Shown here piece by piece: positions 8,960-18,160 of a stretch of DNA of 64,000 nt. Both the position numbers and the translations under genes were made by a program. Positions within the stretch are counted from its first letter, which is position 1. Each line of letters opens with the position of its first letter. Source of the DNA: Bacillota bacterium (GTDB lineage: Bacteria > Bacillota_A > Clostridia > Lachnospirales > Lachnospiraceae); the NCBI GenBank assembly GCA_023407175.1, contig JAEYMU010000043.1, positions 152,953 through 216,952 on the forward strand, read 5' to 3'. Below the pieces are notes generated by a model, which saw only the letters and a list, made by a program, of their open reading frames with translations, had not been told where the DNA came from and did no database searches.

Positions 8960-9592
8960 TTATTCTCCGCAATGAATTAAGCCGGAGGGTGTCAATATAC
9001 CGTCCACCTTCACATCATTAGCATCCGCTTCTATTTTGCCGACCACCTGAAAATCATAAGCCAGGGCCAGCTTATAAAAGCTTCCGGCACATCCTGACAA
9101 ATACCTGTCGTAATATCCGGCTCCATAGCCAATTCGATTACCTCTTTTATCAAAGGCCAATCCGGGAAGCAGCATCAGCCTCCGCCGGCATTTTCCCTCC
9201 TCTGCGACATTTTCCACCGCAGAGCCTGCCTTCTTCCTATCATTTATCAGACCCGCTTTTACAAAAAGAGTATTCTCATCCTCCGGCGGCTCCAAAATTC
9301 CATAGCTGCTTTGCTGTAATTCCTCAAGTCCATATATTTCATAAAATTCCATCTCTGCCCCGTTAATCCGCGGAAGGCAAACCCTCTTTGCATCTGCCAG
9401 CGCTGCTTTGATCATCTCTTGTGTAGCAACCTCCGACCGAAAGGACATATAAGGAAAAATCAGTTCACAGCTTTGATAGGCTATGCTGGAGAATAACAGT
9501 TCACGGATTGCCTGGTCCAGCTCCCTGCGCTTATACACAGGTATACTGTCTCTTTGCTCCTTAAGTATTTGACGCAGCTCCCTTTTTGTCAT
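8960..9592 (-). CDS. 5-formyltetrahydrofolate cyclo-ligase family protein
   Basis: About 210 residues from the ATG at 9592; a longer reading frame would run into proB and has no SD. Hallmarks are the N-terminal 'KRELRQILKEQRDSI', the central 'YMSFRSEVAT', and the C-terminal ATP/folate loop 'PGLAFDKRGNRIGYGAGYYDR'. The enzyme converts 5-formyl-THF to 5,10-methenyl-THF with ATP hydrolysis. It lies between proB and proA, 16 bases after proB. A ~20-residue insert rich in basic residues ('DRKKAGSAVENVAEEGKCRR') sits before the active-site loop and is unusual. Confidence 0.9.
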   Translation of the reverse strand: MTKRELRQILKEQRDSIPVYKRRELDQAIRELLFSSIAYQSCELIFPYMSFRSEVATQEMIKAALADAKRVCLPRINGAEMEFYEIYGLEELQQSSYGILEPPEDENTLFVKAGLINDRKKAGSAVENVAEEGKCRRRLMLLPGLAFDKRGNRIGYGAGYYDRYLSGCAGSFYKLALAYDFQVVGKIEADANDVKVDGILTPSGLIHCGE

Positions 9593-9608
9593 CGCTACCA
9601 ACGCCTTC

Positions 9609-10466
9609 CTATTTCTGATACTGCCTGGAGGTAATATAGTCCATGATATTGAAATTCTCTGCTTTATTTGCTGCAAACAGGGTACCTATTTCCTTACCGT
9701 CAAAGATATAATTGATATTCTTTACATTTTCCCCGTTGGTAATTACCATATCAGCACCGGAGGCTGTCGCAATCCTTGCCGCGGAAAGCTTGGTGGTCAT
9801 TCCGCCGGTTCCGATGGAGCTGGCGGAATCCTTCGCCATCTCATTCAGGCTGTCATCGATTTTATCGACAAAGGATATCAGCCTGGCATCCTTATTGTTA
9901 TGAGGATCATCGGTGAACAGTCCTTCAATATCAGATAATAATATCAGAAGATCACCTCCGACCAGGGCCGTAACAATTGCTGACAGAGTATCATTATCAC
10001 CAAAATCCAAATCCAGCTCCTCAGTAGATACCGTATCGTTCTCATTAACAATGGGTATTACCCCCAGCCGGAATAACTCGTTAAAGGTATTTGCAGCATT
10101 GATGCGGCTGATCTCATTAATCATGGTATATTTGGTCATTAATATCTGAGCCGCGGTCTGGTTATATTCTGCAAACAGCTTCTGATACACCATCATCAGG
10201 CTTGCCTGCCCGACTGCCGCACATGCCTGCTTCATAGAGCGTGCGGTAGGCCGTTCGATTAAGCCCAGTGCCTTGCGCCCAACGGCAATTGCACCTGAGG
10301 TTACTAAAATCACATCCTTTCCCTGATTTCTTAAATCGGTCAGGATGCGGACCAGCCGCTCCAGCTTCTGCAGGTCCAGGCTTCCTGTCTCATGGTGGGT
10401 CAGGGACGATGATCCGATTTTAACGACAATTCTTTTTCTGTCCTTTAAGGTTTTTCTTACATACAT
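9609..10466 (-). CDS. proB: Glutamate 5-kinase, short form without PUA domain
   Basis: About 285 residues. The amino-acid kinase fold is evident: 'IVVKIGSSSLT' at the N-terminus, 'VTSGAIAVG', 'NENDTVS', 'FGDNDTLSA' and 'GTGGMTTKL'. It phosphorylates glutamate, the feedback-controlled first step of proline synthesis. The protein ends shortly after the kinase domain, so the C-terminal PUA domain of the E. coli-type enzyme is absent; such short forms occur in Firmicutes. The ATG at 10466 has SD GGAGG at a good distance; an upstream in-frame GTG at 10481 would overlap that SD. Confidence 0.95.
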   Translation of the reverse strand: MYVRKTLKDRKRIVVKIGSSSLTHHETGSLDLQKLERLVRILTDLRNQGKDVILVTSGAIAVGRKALGLIERPTARSMKQACAAVGQASLMMVYQKLFAEYNQTAAQILMTKYTMINEISRINAANTFNELFRLGVIPIVNENDTVSTEELDLDFGDNDTLSAIVTALVGGDLLILLSDIEGLFTDDPHNNKDARLISFVDKIDDSLNEMAKDSASSIGTGGMTTKLSAARIATASGADMVITNGENVKNINYIFDGKEIGTLFAANKAENFNIMDYITSRQYQK

Positions 10467-10530
10467 ACGTAATTCCTCCACTTGTTTCCTCTATCCTCCG
10501 TATTCCCCTATTCCCCGCTGTTCTATGGTG

Positions 10531-12138
10531 TCATTCCCTCCGGTCTGGTGCATACACTCCTGCCACCGCCTCGAATACCTTAATTCCGTCAATCGCCGCA
10601 GAGGTAATTCCTCCCGCATAGCCTGCTCCCTCCCCGCAGGGATAGATGCCGCCGATATTGCTCTCGAAGTTTTCGCCGCGTTCTATCCGTACCGGAGATG
10701 AGGTTCTGCTCTCAACTCCCGAAAGAACTGCTTCCTCTCTGGCAAAGCCCTTTATCTTACGGTCAAAGGCAAGAATACCTTCCTTAAGGGCCTCACATAC
10801 CTCTCCCGGAAGACAGGCCGTCAGATTGGTCAACCTGTAGTCCCCCCTAATGTTCGGTGTAATATCACCAATTGTAACACTCTCCCTGTTTCTTAACAAG
10901 TCACCAAATAACTGCACAGGAACCTTGCCCCGGCCCGCAAGATAAGCCGTCCTCTCCCATTTTCTCTGGAAGGCAACCCCGCTTAAGGGTTCGCTGTCCC
11001 CAAAATCCTCCGGTAAAACCGTTACTGCAATGGCACTGTTGGCATTCTCTTCATTGCGCCCATAATTACTCATTCCGTTGACCGCCAGATGTCCTTCCTC
11101 GGAGGAGGCATTGACCACAAAGCCTCCGGGGCACATACAAAAGGAATATACCCCACGCCCGCTGTGCGTCTGATGGGTCAGCTTATAATCTGCCGCAGGT
11201 AAATGGATATATTCCTCCCCATACTGGGACCTGCTGATCATGCTCTGCTTATGCTCAATCCGAAGACCGATGGCAAAAGCCTTCGGGGACATTGTAAGAC
11301 CTCTGTTCAGGAATAATTCAAAGGTGTCCCTGGCGCTGTGCCCGATGGCAGGGATCAGCACCTGGCAGGGCACTATTTCCTTACCATTCAGCTCTATGGC
11401 CTGAAGGTGTCCCTTTTCAACCATAATATCTGTAAGCCTGGTTTCAAAACGCACCTCACCACCAAGATGCAGAATATCCTTTCGCATCTGCTCCACAACA
11501 CCGCGAAGCCGGTCGGTGCCTATATGGGGCTTATTCAGATACAGAATTTCCGAGGGTGCCCCAAACTGGACAAAGGTTTCCATCACCAGTCCATATCTGT
11601 GGAAGGCATCCTTCACCAGGGTATTTAATTTTCCGTCGGAGAAGGTTCCTGCTCCACCCTCTCCAAACTGGACATTGCACTCCGGATTAAGCTCGCCTGT
11701 TTTCCAAAAATGCTCCACAGCCTCCACACGCCTGCTTACCAGGGAGCCCCGTTCCAGCACCAGGGGCCGGTAGCCATATCGGGCTAGCAGCCAGGCGGCA
11801 AATAATCCGGCCGGGCCGGTTCCTACCACCACCGGCCTCCCTTTCAGCCTTTCCGTACCTGTGGGCTGAAAGCTGTACTGTGTTTTCTTTGCAAGGGTGA
11901 CATTTACATTGCGGCATTTGCTGACAATCGCTGCTTCCTTCTCCGGCTGGGCCGGTGCGATTGTTACATCCACCGTATAGATGAGCTTAATCTCTTCCTT
12001 TCTGGCATCGATGGATTTTTTGATTATGCTGTATTCCCCAATGCTGTCAACGGATATTTTCAGAGCTTTTGCTATTGTATTCTTTAAATCCTCTCCGCTG
12101 TGGCGGATCGGAAGCTTAAGCTGTGATATTCTAATCAT
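10531..12138 (-). CDS. NAD(P)/FAD-dependent dehydrogenase, COG2509 type
   Basis: About 535 residues from the ATG at 12138, preceded by GGAGAT. An N-terminal ~95-residue domain ('LPIRHSGEDLKNTIAKALKI') comes before the FAD-binding Rossmann motif 'VVVGTGPAGLFAAWLLA'. Further on are 'GGAGTFSDGKL' and a C-terminal 'GIYPCGEGAGYAGGI' flavin motif. This matches the large family of uncharacterised FAD dehydrogenases with an N-terminal extension; the substrate is unknown. The gene overlaps the upstream oxidoreductase gene by 8 bases, so the two are translationally coupled. It sits just upstream of proB but with a gap of about 65 bases. Confidence 0.8.
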   Translation of the reverse strand: MIRISQLKLPIRHSGEDLKNTIAKALKISVDSIGEYSIIKKSIDARKEEIKLIYTVDVTIAPAQPEKEAAIVSKCRNVNVTLAKKTQYSFQPTGTERLKGRPVVVGTGPAGLFAAWLLARYGYRPLVLERGSLVSRRVEAVEHFWKTGELNPECNVQFGEGGAGTFSDGKLNTLVKDAFHRYGLVMETFVQFGAPSEILYLNKPHIGTDRLRGVVEQMRKDILHLGGEVRFETRLTDIMVEKGHLQAIELNGKEIVPCQVLIPAIGHSARDTFELFLNRGLTMSPKAFAIGLRIEHKQSMISRSQYGEEYIHLPAADYKLTHQTHSGRGVYSFCMCPGGFVVNASSEEGHLAVNGMSNYGRNEENANSAIAVTVLPEDFGDSEPLSGVAFQRKWERTAYLAGRGKVPVQLFGDLLRNRESVTIGDITPNIRGDYRLTNLTACLPGEVCEALKEGILAFDRKIKGFAREEAVLSGVESRTSSPVRIERGENFESNIGGIYPCGEGAGYAGGITSAAIDGIKVFEAVAGVYAPDRRE

Positions 12139-13366
12139 GATAATCTCCATTCTGCCTTCCGGCAGCCGTTCCGGCAAGATAGCCCGTACTCCATGCCCAT
12201 TGCAGATTGTAGCCTCCGCAGGTTCCGTCCACATCCACCAGCTCACCGGTCAGATACAGCCTCCTGTGAAGCTTTGATTCCAGGGTTTTCTCATTCAGCT
12301 CACCGGTGGCAGCACCTCCGGCAGTGACCTGTGCATTCTCAAAGGTATTCGTCGCACAGACAGGTAATAAAAACTCCTTCATTTGATATACCAGTCTCCT
12401 TATTTCCTCGTCCGTTACTTTGGGCGCACTCTTTGTTACCTCGAGTCCTGCTTCCTTTATCATAATGTAGGAAAGCTTATGATTGTATAGCCCAATCATC
12501 ATTTCCTCCAGATTCTTATGGGGATTTTGGACCCTTCGCTGCTTCATCAGCTCCTCTAGCTCCTCCCTGGTGAGCTCCGGCATGAAATCCAGCAAAAGCT
12601 GTACCTTCTCTCCCCGGTCAAGGGCCTTAGCCACATAGCGGCTAAGCTGTAAAACAGGGATTCCCGAGATACCGTAATCGGTAAATAAAACCTCTCCTTC
12701 CTCCCTGGCAAGTACCTTCTTCCCCGAATGCGCACTCACCGCCGTGACGGTACGCACACCGGAAATTGTCTTTAGGAATTTCACCGGGGATTTCAGCTGT
12801 ACCAGTGCCGGCAGCGGCTTAATAATCCGGTGGCCAAGGCTTTCTGCCAGCTGATAGCCGCTTCCGTCAGAGCCAAGCTGGGGCGAGGCACAGCCGCCGG
12901 TGGCAAGGATTAATGCCTCTGCGCGGCAGGTGAAGGTTTCCGTAACTACGGTATAATCCGGCTTTCGTATTTCCTTCACCGCTTCACCGTAGCAAAACGC
13001 CACCTTAAGCCGCTCACATTCCATCAGCAGCACCTGCACCATACTGGCGGCCTGCTCGGAATTCGGATACAGATAGCCCTCACGGTTCTTCGGATAGATC
13101 CCAAGTTCCCGAAAAAACTGAATTGTTTTACCCACATCAAAACAAGACAGCACCTTCATTGCAAATGCGCTGTCATCGGAACGGTAGCATTCCGGCTTCT
13201 GGAATGTATTGGTAAAATTACATTTTCCATTGCCCGTAGCTAATATTTTCTTACCTGCTTTATCCTTCTGTTCAATCACAAGTACCGAGCTTCCCTGTCT
13301 GGCAGCGGCAACTGCAGCCGTCAATCCGGATGCTCCGGCACCTATGATAATAACCTCATAATCCAC
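12131..13366 (-). CDS. NAD(P)/FAD-dependent oxidoreductase, HI0933/YhiN type (COG2081)
   Basis: About 411 residues. An N-terminal dinucleotide-binding motif 'VIIIGAGASGLTAAVAAA' is followed by 'KILATGNGKCNFTN', characteristic of the HI0933-like family. The C-terminal segment has 'TCGGYNLQWAWSTGY', another FAD contact. The function of the family is not established. I prefer a GTG start at 13366 because GGAGG lies seven bases upstream and the FAD motif then begins within five residues; an ATG at 13381 is in frame but overlaps that SD. It overlaps the next oxidoreductase gene. Confidence 0.8.
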   Translation of the reverse strand: MDYEVIIIGAGASGLTAAVAAARQGSSVLVIEQKDKAGKKILATGNGKCNFTNTFQKPECYRSDDSAFAMKVLSCFDVGKTIQFFRELGIYPKNREGYLYPNSEQAASMVQVLLMECERLKVAFCYGEAVKEIRKPDYTVVTETFTCRAEALILATGGCASPQLGSDGSGYQLAESLGHRIIKPLPALVQLKSPVKFLKTISGVRTVTAVSAHSGKKVLAREEGEVLFTDYGISGIPVLQLSRYVAKALDRGEKVQLLLDFMPELTREELEELMKQRRVQNPHKNLEEMMIGLYNHKLSYIMIKEAGLEVTKSAPKVTDEEIRRLVYQMKEFLLPVCATNTFENAQVTAGGAATGELNEKTLESKLHRRLYLTGELVDVDGTCGGYNLQWAWSTGYLAGTAAGRQNGDYHD

Positions 13367-13559
13367 CCTGTGGCCTCCCATACAAGAACAAATACTTCCT
13401 GATCTCCCGGCTTCCGAAAAGGAGTTCCGGGATTCCTTACGACAAACTGATATTTGTTTCATTATATTTGACCCAGGGCATTATTTCAAGCTTTTCTTTG
13501 GATTCTAAGCATTTCTTAAGCTTTCTTTCATCAGTATTTAATCCGTACTTTATCCAATG

Positions 13560-15305
13560 CTATAAGCTCCAGCTCCCTTTTTTGTCCAGTCTTCGAAAGA
13601 AGGAAGCATAGGTATTTCCTTGTTCCATAAGCTCTGTATGCGTTCCTCTTTCAACAAGCCTTCCATTTTCAATAACTAAAATCTGATCCGCATTTTTTAT
13701 AGTATGAAGTCTGTGTGCGATCACAAGAAGGGTTTTTCCCTTCACGAGCTCATTGATGGCTTCCTGAATATAGCTTTCATTGTCACTGTCAATGCTGGCT
13801 GTCGCTTCATCCAGAATAACAATCGGGGCATCCTTTAAAATGGAACGTGCGATGGAGATTCTTTGTTTCTCCCCTCCCGATAACGTTGCTCCCCCTTCTC
13901 CTACCAGCGTATCAAAGCCCTCCGGCAATTCCATAATAAAATCATAGCACCGCGCTTTTCTTGCCGCCTCATAAACCTCGGCCCTGGTGGCATCGGCTCT
14001 TCCCATCAAAATATTGTTATAAATCGTATCCTCAAAAAGATATACCCTCTGGAATACCATGCTGATCTGATCCATCAGGGTTGTCAGGGGAAGTTCCCTG
14101 ATATCTGTTCCTTCCAAATAAATATGGCCGTCCCTAATATCCCAAAATCTTGCAAGCAGACTTGCGATGGTTGTCTTTCCTGAGCCGCTGGGCCCGACAA
14201 TAGCGGTCATGGAATTGTTCCTTAGGGAAAAGCTGATATCCTTTAAAACCTCATTTTCTCCATAGGAGAATCCCACCCCTTCAAACCGGATTTTTTCTTC
14301 TCCCCCGTCACGATTACTTGATTTTTGCCGTCCTGTGTCGGGAAGCTCCGGTTCCGAGAGCACCTCCTCAATTCTGTCCAGACAGCTGTTCATGATGCTT
14401 AAGCTTGCCGACTCCTGAAATAACGCCTTCAGCGGATTAAACATTTCAAAAACAAACAACAGCACTCCGAAAAGATAAGGAAGGGTTAAGCCTCCATTGG
14501 AATAAATCCAGGTGGAGGTCCCAAAAATACCTGCTATTCCGACCGAATAGATACAGCTAAGTCCCAGCATCCATGGGGCAATCCTTTCTTCAAATATAAT
14601 ATTCTTATCCCTGGATTTTTTGAAATTTCCGCTTAATTCCTTTGATTTTTCACCTAAAAGGTTATAGCTTTTTATTACGGATATCCCTTCAACAAAGGCC
14701 AGCACAGCTTCCGTCAGTCCCTCGCTCTGCTCCTGTCTGATGTCGGCTTCCTCCGCAGCGACACGATTCATTCTCCTTGCTACGAAATATGCAATCCCAC
14801 CGGTTACAAGCGCAATGAGGCCCAAGGGAATATTTATAAGGAACAGAAATAAGATTAAAATAATGGCTGAAAACAGATATGTCATGATATTGGCAAGCTT
14901 CATCATAATGTTTTCTTCAATAAAAAGCATGTCTGTTGCCAGTACAGAGCTGATTTTTCCGATATTTCCCTCCGTAAAATACCCCATCGGAAGCATTCTT
15001 AAATGCTCCCCCAGCTCCATTCTTTTATCTGCAAACAGTAAGTATCCGGCCCCGCTTTGCAGTCTGTCGCTCATATGATGGAGTACCATTTGCAAAATCA
15101 CCGTAACCAGCATAGCGATACCGATAAAAAGGCAGTCCCTGGCAGCAATACTTTTGTCATAGAACTTGCTTAGGATAATAAAAGCATAAATAACCGGCAT
15201 TTTTGAAAGAATCGCTTCCAGTACGGAAAAGATAAAGGCAGCCTGAATACGCCCCCTATATTTTCCCGCCAGTCTTAAAATACGTGATATCATGGCTTTG
15301 ATCAT
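13560..15305 (-). CDS. ABC transporter permease/ATPase, subunit B of pair 1 (YbtPQ/IrtAB type)
   Basis: 581 residues: six membrane segments in the first ~300 residues, then an ATPase domain. Walker A 'GPSGSGKTT' lies near residue 370, with Q-loop 'ISMVFQRVYLF', signature 'LSGGEKQR', Walker B 'IVILDEATA' and H-loop 'AHRL'. The type IV exporter fold is used by YbtPQ and IrtAB to import siderophores. The coupling-helix region 'MLPMGYFTEGNIGK' and the Q-loop context mark it as the B-type subunit, shared with 18161, 25448 and 35273. Its ATG directly follows the stop of the A-subunit gene, with SD GGGAGG. All catalytic residues look intact. Confidence 0.9.
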   Translation of the reverse strand: MIKAMISRILRLAGKYRGRIQAAFIFSVLEAILSKMPVIYAFIILSKFYDKSIAARDCLFIGIAMLVTVILQMVLHHMSDRLQSGAGYLLFADKRMELGEHLRMLPMGYFTEGNIGKISSVLATDMLFIEENIMMKLANIMTYLFSAIILILFLFLINIPLGLIALVTGGIAYFVARRMNRVAAEEADIRQEQSEGLTEAVLAFVEGISVIKSYNLLGEKSKELSGNFKKSRDKNIIFEERIAPWMLGLSCIYSVGIAGIFGTSTWIYSNGGLTLPYLFGVLLFVFEMFNPLKALFQESASLSIMNSCLDRIEEVLSEPELPDTGRQKSSNRDGGEEKIRFEGVGFSYGENEVLKDISFSLRNNSMTAIVGPSGSGKTTIASLLARFWDIRDGHIYLEGTDIRELPLTTLMDQISMVFQRVYLFEDTIYNNILMGRADATRAEVYEAARKARCYDFIMELPEGFDTLVGEGGATLSGGEKQRISIARSILKDAPIVILDEATASIDSDNESYIQEAINELVKGKTLLVIAHRLHTIKNADQILVIENGRLVERGTHTELMEQGNTYASFFRRLDKKGSWSL

Positions 15306-17045
15306 TTAGGTTTCCTCCCTTCCCAGCTTCCAGTCTGCACTTCTTTGATTTGCATACCAGAGCTTTTTATATATTCCGCTGTGCTCCAGCAGCTCCTGAT
15401 GGGTTCCGCACGCGGTCAGCCTTCCCTTATCCATAACACAAATCTGGCCGGCATGCATAACCGACTGCAATCTGTGGGCTATGACAAGAAGTGTTTTGTT
15501 TTGAACCAGCTTTGATATGACTGCCTCCATTTTTTCTTCATTCTCCGGGTCAGAAAAGGCCGTTGCCTCATCCAGTACAACAATCGGGGCATCCTTTAGA
15601 ATTGCCCTTGCCAGGGTAATCCTCTGCTTTTCTCCCCCGGATAATTGATTGCCGCAGTCCCCGGCCAGGGAATGAAGCCCCTGGGGCAATTTATTTACAA
15701 ATTCCATGCACTGCGCCTTTCCTGCCGCTTCCATAACCTCTTCATCCGTTGCCTGGGGTTTCCCTATTCTTATATTTTCCATGAGTGTGGTATTAAATAA
15801 GTAATTATCCTGTGATACATAGGAGACCAAATCATTTAACGCCCTTAGACTCATCCGGCAGATATTTTGTCCGCCGATGCGGATTACTCCGTTGTTTATG
15901 TCATAGTAATGGATCAGAAGCTTTGCCAGGGTGCTTTTTCCTGAGCCGGACTCCCCCACAAGGGCTGTCATCGTATTCTGCCTCATGGATAGGTTAACTT
16001 CATGTATGACTTCTGTCTCTTTGTACCCAAAGGTGACATTGTCAAATTCCACACTAAAATCACTTCCTCCAAACTCCTCTGTTCCTTCTTTTAAATTTGT
16101 ATTGTCCAAAAGGCTTTCCAGAGTAATGATTTTATACCGTATCTGGGGGGCCAGTGCGACAAATGACATTGTTCTTAAAAGCGGAATTCCCATACTAAGG
16201 GCCAGACACAGCACAAGAATGAAATCCGGCAGACTCGCATATCCCCGGAATACAAAATAAGAACCAAGGGGCAGGGTCAGCAGAAGAGTACACGGAATCA
16301 GCACACCATAGCCTGCCATCCAGGGCCAGCATGCCTGAAACCATTTTAAGGTGAAATCCCGGTAATTCATAATTGCCCTTTTGAATTTTTCGTAGGCTTC
16401 TCCTCCCTTATTGAATACCTTGACAACCTCCATTCCATTGATGTATTCAATAATCGTATTATTCATGGCCTGGGCCGACCTATAATAATCCTCCATTCTT
16501 TTCTTCCCGATGATATACATAATCATCATGGACAGTATTCCAAGGGGAATAGAACCAAGGGTCATAAGTGCAAGCCTCCAGTCGACCAGAAATACCGCCG
16601 CATATATCACGAATACCCCCATCAGATTGGACAGCCCTTCCGGAATTCCATGGGCAAGTAAAAGCTCCAGGCTGTCAATATCGTCCACAAACATTTTTTT
16701 AAGGACGCCTACGCCCTTATTTTGAATGGCTCCAAGGGGCTGCTTTTCTAATTTCTCCTGTAGGGAAACCCTTAGATTCATCAGTGTTCCATAGGCTGCC
16801 TCATGGGATAGAGCCAGACCTCTTCCGTAAAATACCCCCTGCAAAATCAGGCATAGCAATACCCCTGCTGTCCGAAGCAGCAAATAATTTAATGTGATTT
16901 CCTCTCCATGAAGCAACGGTACAATAATCTGATAAGCGAACAGAAAAGGAAAAACACCCAAAAAAACCGCAAACAGCAGAAAAAAAACGGACCTTACGGT
17001 TTTCCTGTTATTCTCCTTCCCATAATAAAAAAGCTTACTTAGCAT
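15306..17045 (-). CDS. ABC transporter permease/ATPase, subunit A of pair 1
   Basis: About 579 residues; transmembrane domain first, ATPase second. Walker A is 'GESGSGKST', Q-loop 'VSYVSQDNYLF', signature 'LSGGEKQR', Walker B 'IVVLDEATA' and D-loop 'FSDPENE'. The intracellular-loop signature 'VDDIDSLELLLAHGIPE' recurs in the other three A subunits (19889, 27184, 33465) but not in the B subunits. The start at 17045 has GGGAGAGG upstream; the in-frame ATG at 17072 has no SD. This is the promoter-proximal gene of the pair, downstream of the long hairpin/operator at 17101-17140. Substrate inferred only from context: siderophore, haem or metallophore. Confidence 0.9.
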   Translation of the reverse strand: MLSKLFYYGKENNRKTVRSVFFLLFAVFLGVFPFLFAYQIIVPLLHGEEITLNYLLLRTAGVLLCLILQGVFYGRGLALSHEAAYGTLMNLRVSLQEKLEKQPLGAIQNKGVGVLKKMFVDDIDSLELLLAHGIPEGLSNLMGVFVIYAAVFLVDWRLALMTLGSIPLGILSMMIMYIIGKKRMEDYYRSAQAMNNTIIEYINGMEVVKVFNKGGEAYEKFKRAIMNYRDFTLKWFQACWPWMAGYGVLIPCTLLLTLPLGSYFVFRGYASLPDFILVLCLALSMGIPLLRTMSFVALAPQIRYKIITLESLLDNTNLKEGTEEFGGSDFSVEFDNVTFGYKETEVIHEVNLSMRQNTMTALVGESGSGKSTLAKLLIHYYDINNGVIRIGGQNICRMSLRALNDLVSYVSQDNYLFNTTLMENIRIGKPQATDEEVMEAAGKAQCMEFVNKLPQGLHSLAGDCGNQLSGGEKQRITLARAILKDAPIVVLDEATAFSDPENEEKMEAVISKLVQNKTLLVIAHRLQSVMHAGQICVMDKGRLTACGTHQELLEHSGIYKKLWYANQRSADWKLGREET

Positions 17046-17100
17046 ATAACCTCTCCCTTCGTTCTTTTTCATACAATTTACTCATAAAAATATTCAGTAA

Positions 17101-17140
17101 AAAATAGAATGAGTTAGATCAAACTAACTCATTCTATTTT
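17101..17140. promoter_or_regulatory. 17-bp-arm hairpin containing the GTTAG operator (copy 2); also a terminator on the minus strand
   Basis: Perfect inverted repeat: arm 17101-17117, loop 17118-17123, arm 17124-17140. Its inner part is the shared GTTAG-N6-CTAAC dyad (17113-17128). Read on the minus strand, the stem is followed by a T run just after the AraC gene, so it can end AraC transcription. As DNA it can act as the operator of the ABC pair that starts at 17045. Confidence 0.75.
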
Positions 17141-17200
17141 AGCTTTTTTCCAGTTTTATTTCTACCTGCCCCGGACACAAATACTCACTTTAGACATTTT

Positions 17201-18151
17201 TTATTCATGGCAGTTGCTTCGGTATTGCCTTGGGAGAACACCATAAACCTCCTTAAAGGTTCTTGCAAAATTACTTGGATTTTCATATCCCAAAAGCCTG
17301 CCTATCTCTAAAATGCTTTTATCGGAATATTTTAAATACTCTCCCGCCTTATTCATTCTGGCAATTCTCAAAAATTCATAGGGCGGATATTGGAAAATCT
17401 GTTTAAAGCATTCCTTAAAGATAGTGGTTGATAAGCCATAGCTTCGGCAAAGCTCCTGTATGGTATAATGCTTCGACAGATCCATTTCAATTAACTCTTT
17501 TATCATTTTGGTTTTTTCTATCTGCTCCCTGGAGAATACTCTGTGGGCATTTTCTATCTTAAAATCCTCCTTTATGATTAAATGAAAGAATTCCAGAAGC
17601 TTTAACCTCACAAGCCCTATCTCCTGGTTATAAAGCAGTTCATAAAGCTCACCCGCCACATAAAGCATTCCTGCCCCGCAGGGAAATACCTTTATTTTCT
17701 TTATTTCATGCAGCACATTCATGAAATGGCCCATATCCAGATCAAATTCATTTTTCCAGTTACTTATTGTCGATTCATTGATAAATTCCGGATAAAGCAT
17801 GATATTAAATCCCTGCAAAACATCCGTCGTCATCTTTGATTCCAGGCTTTGCTTACAGCCATTCATTACAACAACTTTTCCCGGAGAGGCATAGCTGAAT
17901 TTATTTTTGCAAAGCTGCGCCTGATAAACACCATTATGGCTATAGGATATCTGATAAACCTGTGTTCTCTCCTTCCATTCTCCTGACCAGGAATAGCGTT
18001 CCTTAAAATCATTCAATATAATTTCCACACCCGGATACAAGCGGTATAAAACCATCCTGCTACCGGAATTTTCCTTATCAATGGTATAGACTGTCTGAAA
18101 GGAATTCTCTGAAACAACCCGCAGGCCAAAATCCTGATCAATATAATTCAT
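17201..18151 (-). CDS. AraC-family transcriptional regulator (YbtA/PchR-like by context)
   Basis: 316 residues. The N-terminal ~210 residues form an uncharacterised sensor domain. The C-terminal ~100 residues carry both AraC helix-turn-helices: 'YTIQELCRSYGLSTTIFKECFKQIF' region (first) and 'ILEIGRLLGYENPSNFARTFKEVYG' region (second). SD AAGGAG precedes the ATG. It lies 9 bases downstream of an ABC pair on the same strand and upstream of another, as YbtA and PchR lie near siderophore uptake genes and use the siderophore as inducer. It is therefore likely co-transcribed with the ABC pair at 18161-21646. The ligand is unknown. Confidence 0.9.
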   Translation of the reverse strand: MNYIDQDFGLRVVSENSFQTVYTIDKENSGSRMVLYRLYPGVEIILNDFKERYSWSGEWKERTQVYQISYSHNGVYQAQLCKNKFSYASPGKVVVMNGCKQSLESKMTTDVLQGFNIMLYPEFINESTISNWKNEFDLDMGHFMNVLHEIKKIKVFPCGAGMLYVAGELYELLYNQEIGLVRLKLLEFFHLIIKEDFKIENAHRVFSREQIEKTKMIKELIEMDLSKHYTIQELCRSYGLSTTIFKECFKQIFQYPPYEFLRIARMNKAGEYLKYSDKSILEIGRLLGYENPSNFARTFKEVYGVLPRQYRSNCHE

Positions 18152-18160
18152 TCCGGCTCC

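Noticed and set aside
13463..13559. A small gene between ABC pair 1 and the oxidoreductase
   Set aside because: No start with an SD and no open frame of useful length; AT-rich intergenic sequence only.
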